Assembly (NCBI GenBank): GCA_003117195.1 | Contig: BDSI01000156.1 | Location: 1 to 64,000 of the forward strand | Reading direction: 5' to 3' | DNA from: Eudorina sp. 2006-703-Eu-15 | Taxonomy: Eukaryota; Chlorophyta; Chlorophyceae; Chlamydomonadales; Volvocaceae | Length of the DNA: 64,000 nucleotides | How positions within the stretch are numbered: the stretch's first letter is position 1 | DNA letters: not shown here | Below: more notes on this DNA, generated by a model | What the model saw: the letters and a program-made list of their open reading frames with translations, nothing else | Databases searched by the model: none | Told to the model about the DNA's origin: nothing

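Noticed and set aside
1..64000. CRISPR array, prokaryotic operon or phage cluster
   Set aside because: Coding sequence is split by GT..AG introns; no regularly spaced direct repeats with unique spacers and no ribosome-binding-site-led genes were seen.

Overview
This window appears to lie entirely inside ONE giant, intron-rich eukaryotic gene on the minus strand. Transcription runs from position 64000 to position 1, and neither the start nor the stop codon is in the window. Reading the minus strand exon by exon, I recover about 120 coding exons (12 to 800 bp). Almost all have GT..AG borders, and most junctions keep codon phase from one exon to the next. Hand-summed, they give roughly 20 kb of coding sequence, about 6,700 residues. 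No tRNA, rRNA, CRISPR array or convincing plus-strand gene was seen. The one plus-strand coding remnant is a broken helicase-like fragment in an intron.

Organism. The gene mixes group-A scavenger receptor (SRCR) domains, C-type lectin domains (CTLDs) and Ser-Pro/poly-Pro hydroxyproline-rich spacers. This points to a green alga; chlorophytes such as Chlamydomonas and Volvox are known to carry SRCR/CTLD proteins and (SP)n cell-wall proteins. That is inference. The base composition looks near balanced by eye, so I do not name a species.

Layout in order of translation (right to left). 64.0-62.3 kb: two CTLDs, the second split by a proline-rich insert. 62.3-61.3 kb: a PAN/apple-like module. 60.9-53.3 kb: a run of a small repeated Cys domain with the signature C-P-x-G..I.G, interrupted by a 216-residue proline-rich stalk (59.1-58.5 kb). 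53.5-49.9 kb: complete and half CTLDs. 49.4-44.6 kb: PAN-like exon, Pro-rich linker, SRCR-1, SRCR-2, second Pro-rich linker. 44.3-30.1 kb: about ten CTLDs with one more C-P-x-G domain and one Cys-rich (WSC-like) module. 30.1-22.6 kb: seven tandem SRCR domains. 22.4-21.1 kb: last CTLD. 20.8-19.7 kb: an FG-GAP-like segment and a CGDG..EECD repeat containing a 12-bp microexon. 19.5-0 kb: many short exons of an extracellular-looking body with pre-albumin/carboxypeptidase-regulatory-like folds, an LRDPPGDGSY motif and an Ala-rich helical segment, running off the left edge.

As a whole the product looks like a very large secreted or surface adhesion/recognition protein: lectin and scavenger-type heads on proline-rich stalks joined to a long ectodomain. 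No transmembrane segment or signal peptide was seen in the window; both would lie outside it.

Introns carry the mobile DNA: two short TRIM-type LTR elements with PBS and PPT, a 571-bp MITE with perfect 25-bp inverted repeats, two copies of a 0.95-kb interspersed element, an 82-bp perfect palindrome beside the helicase remnant, and several small tandem repeats.
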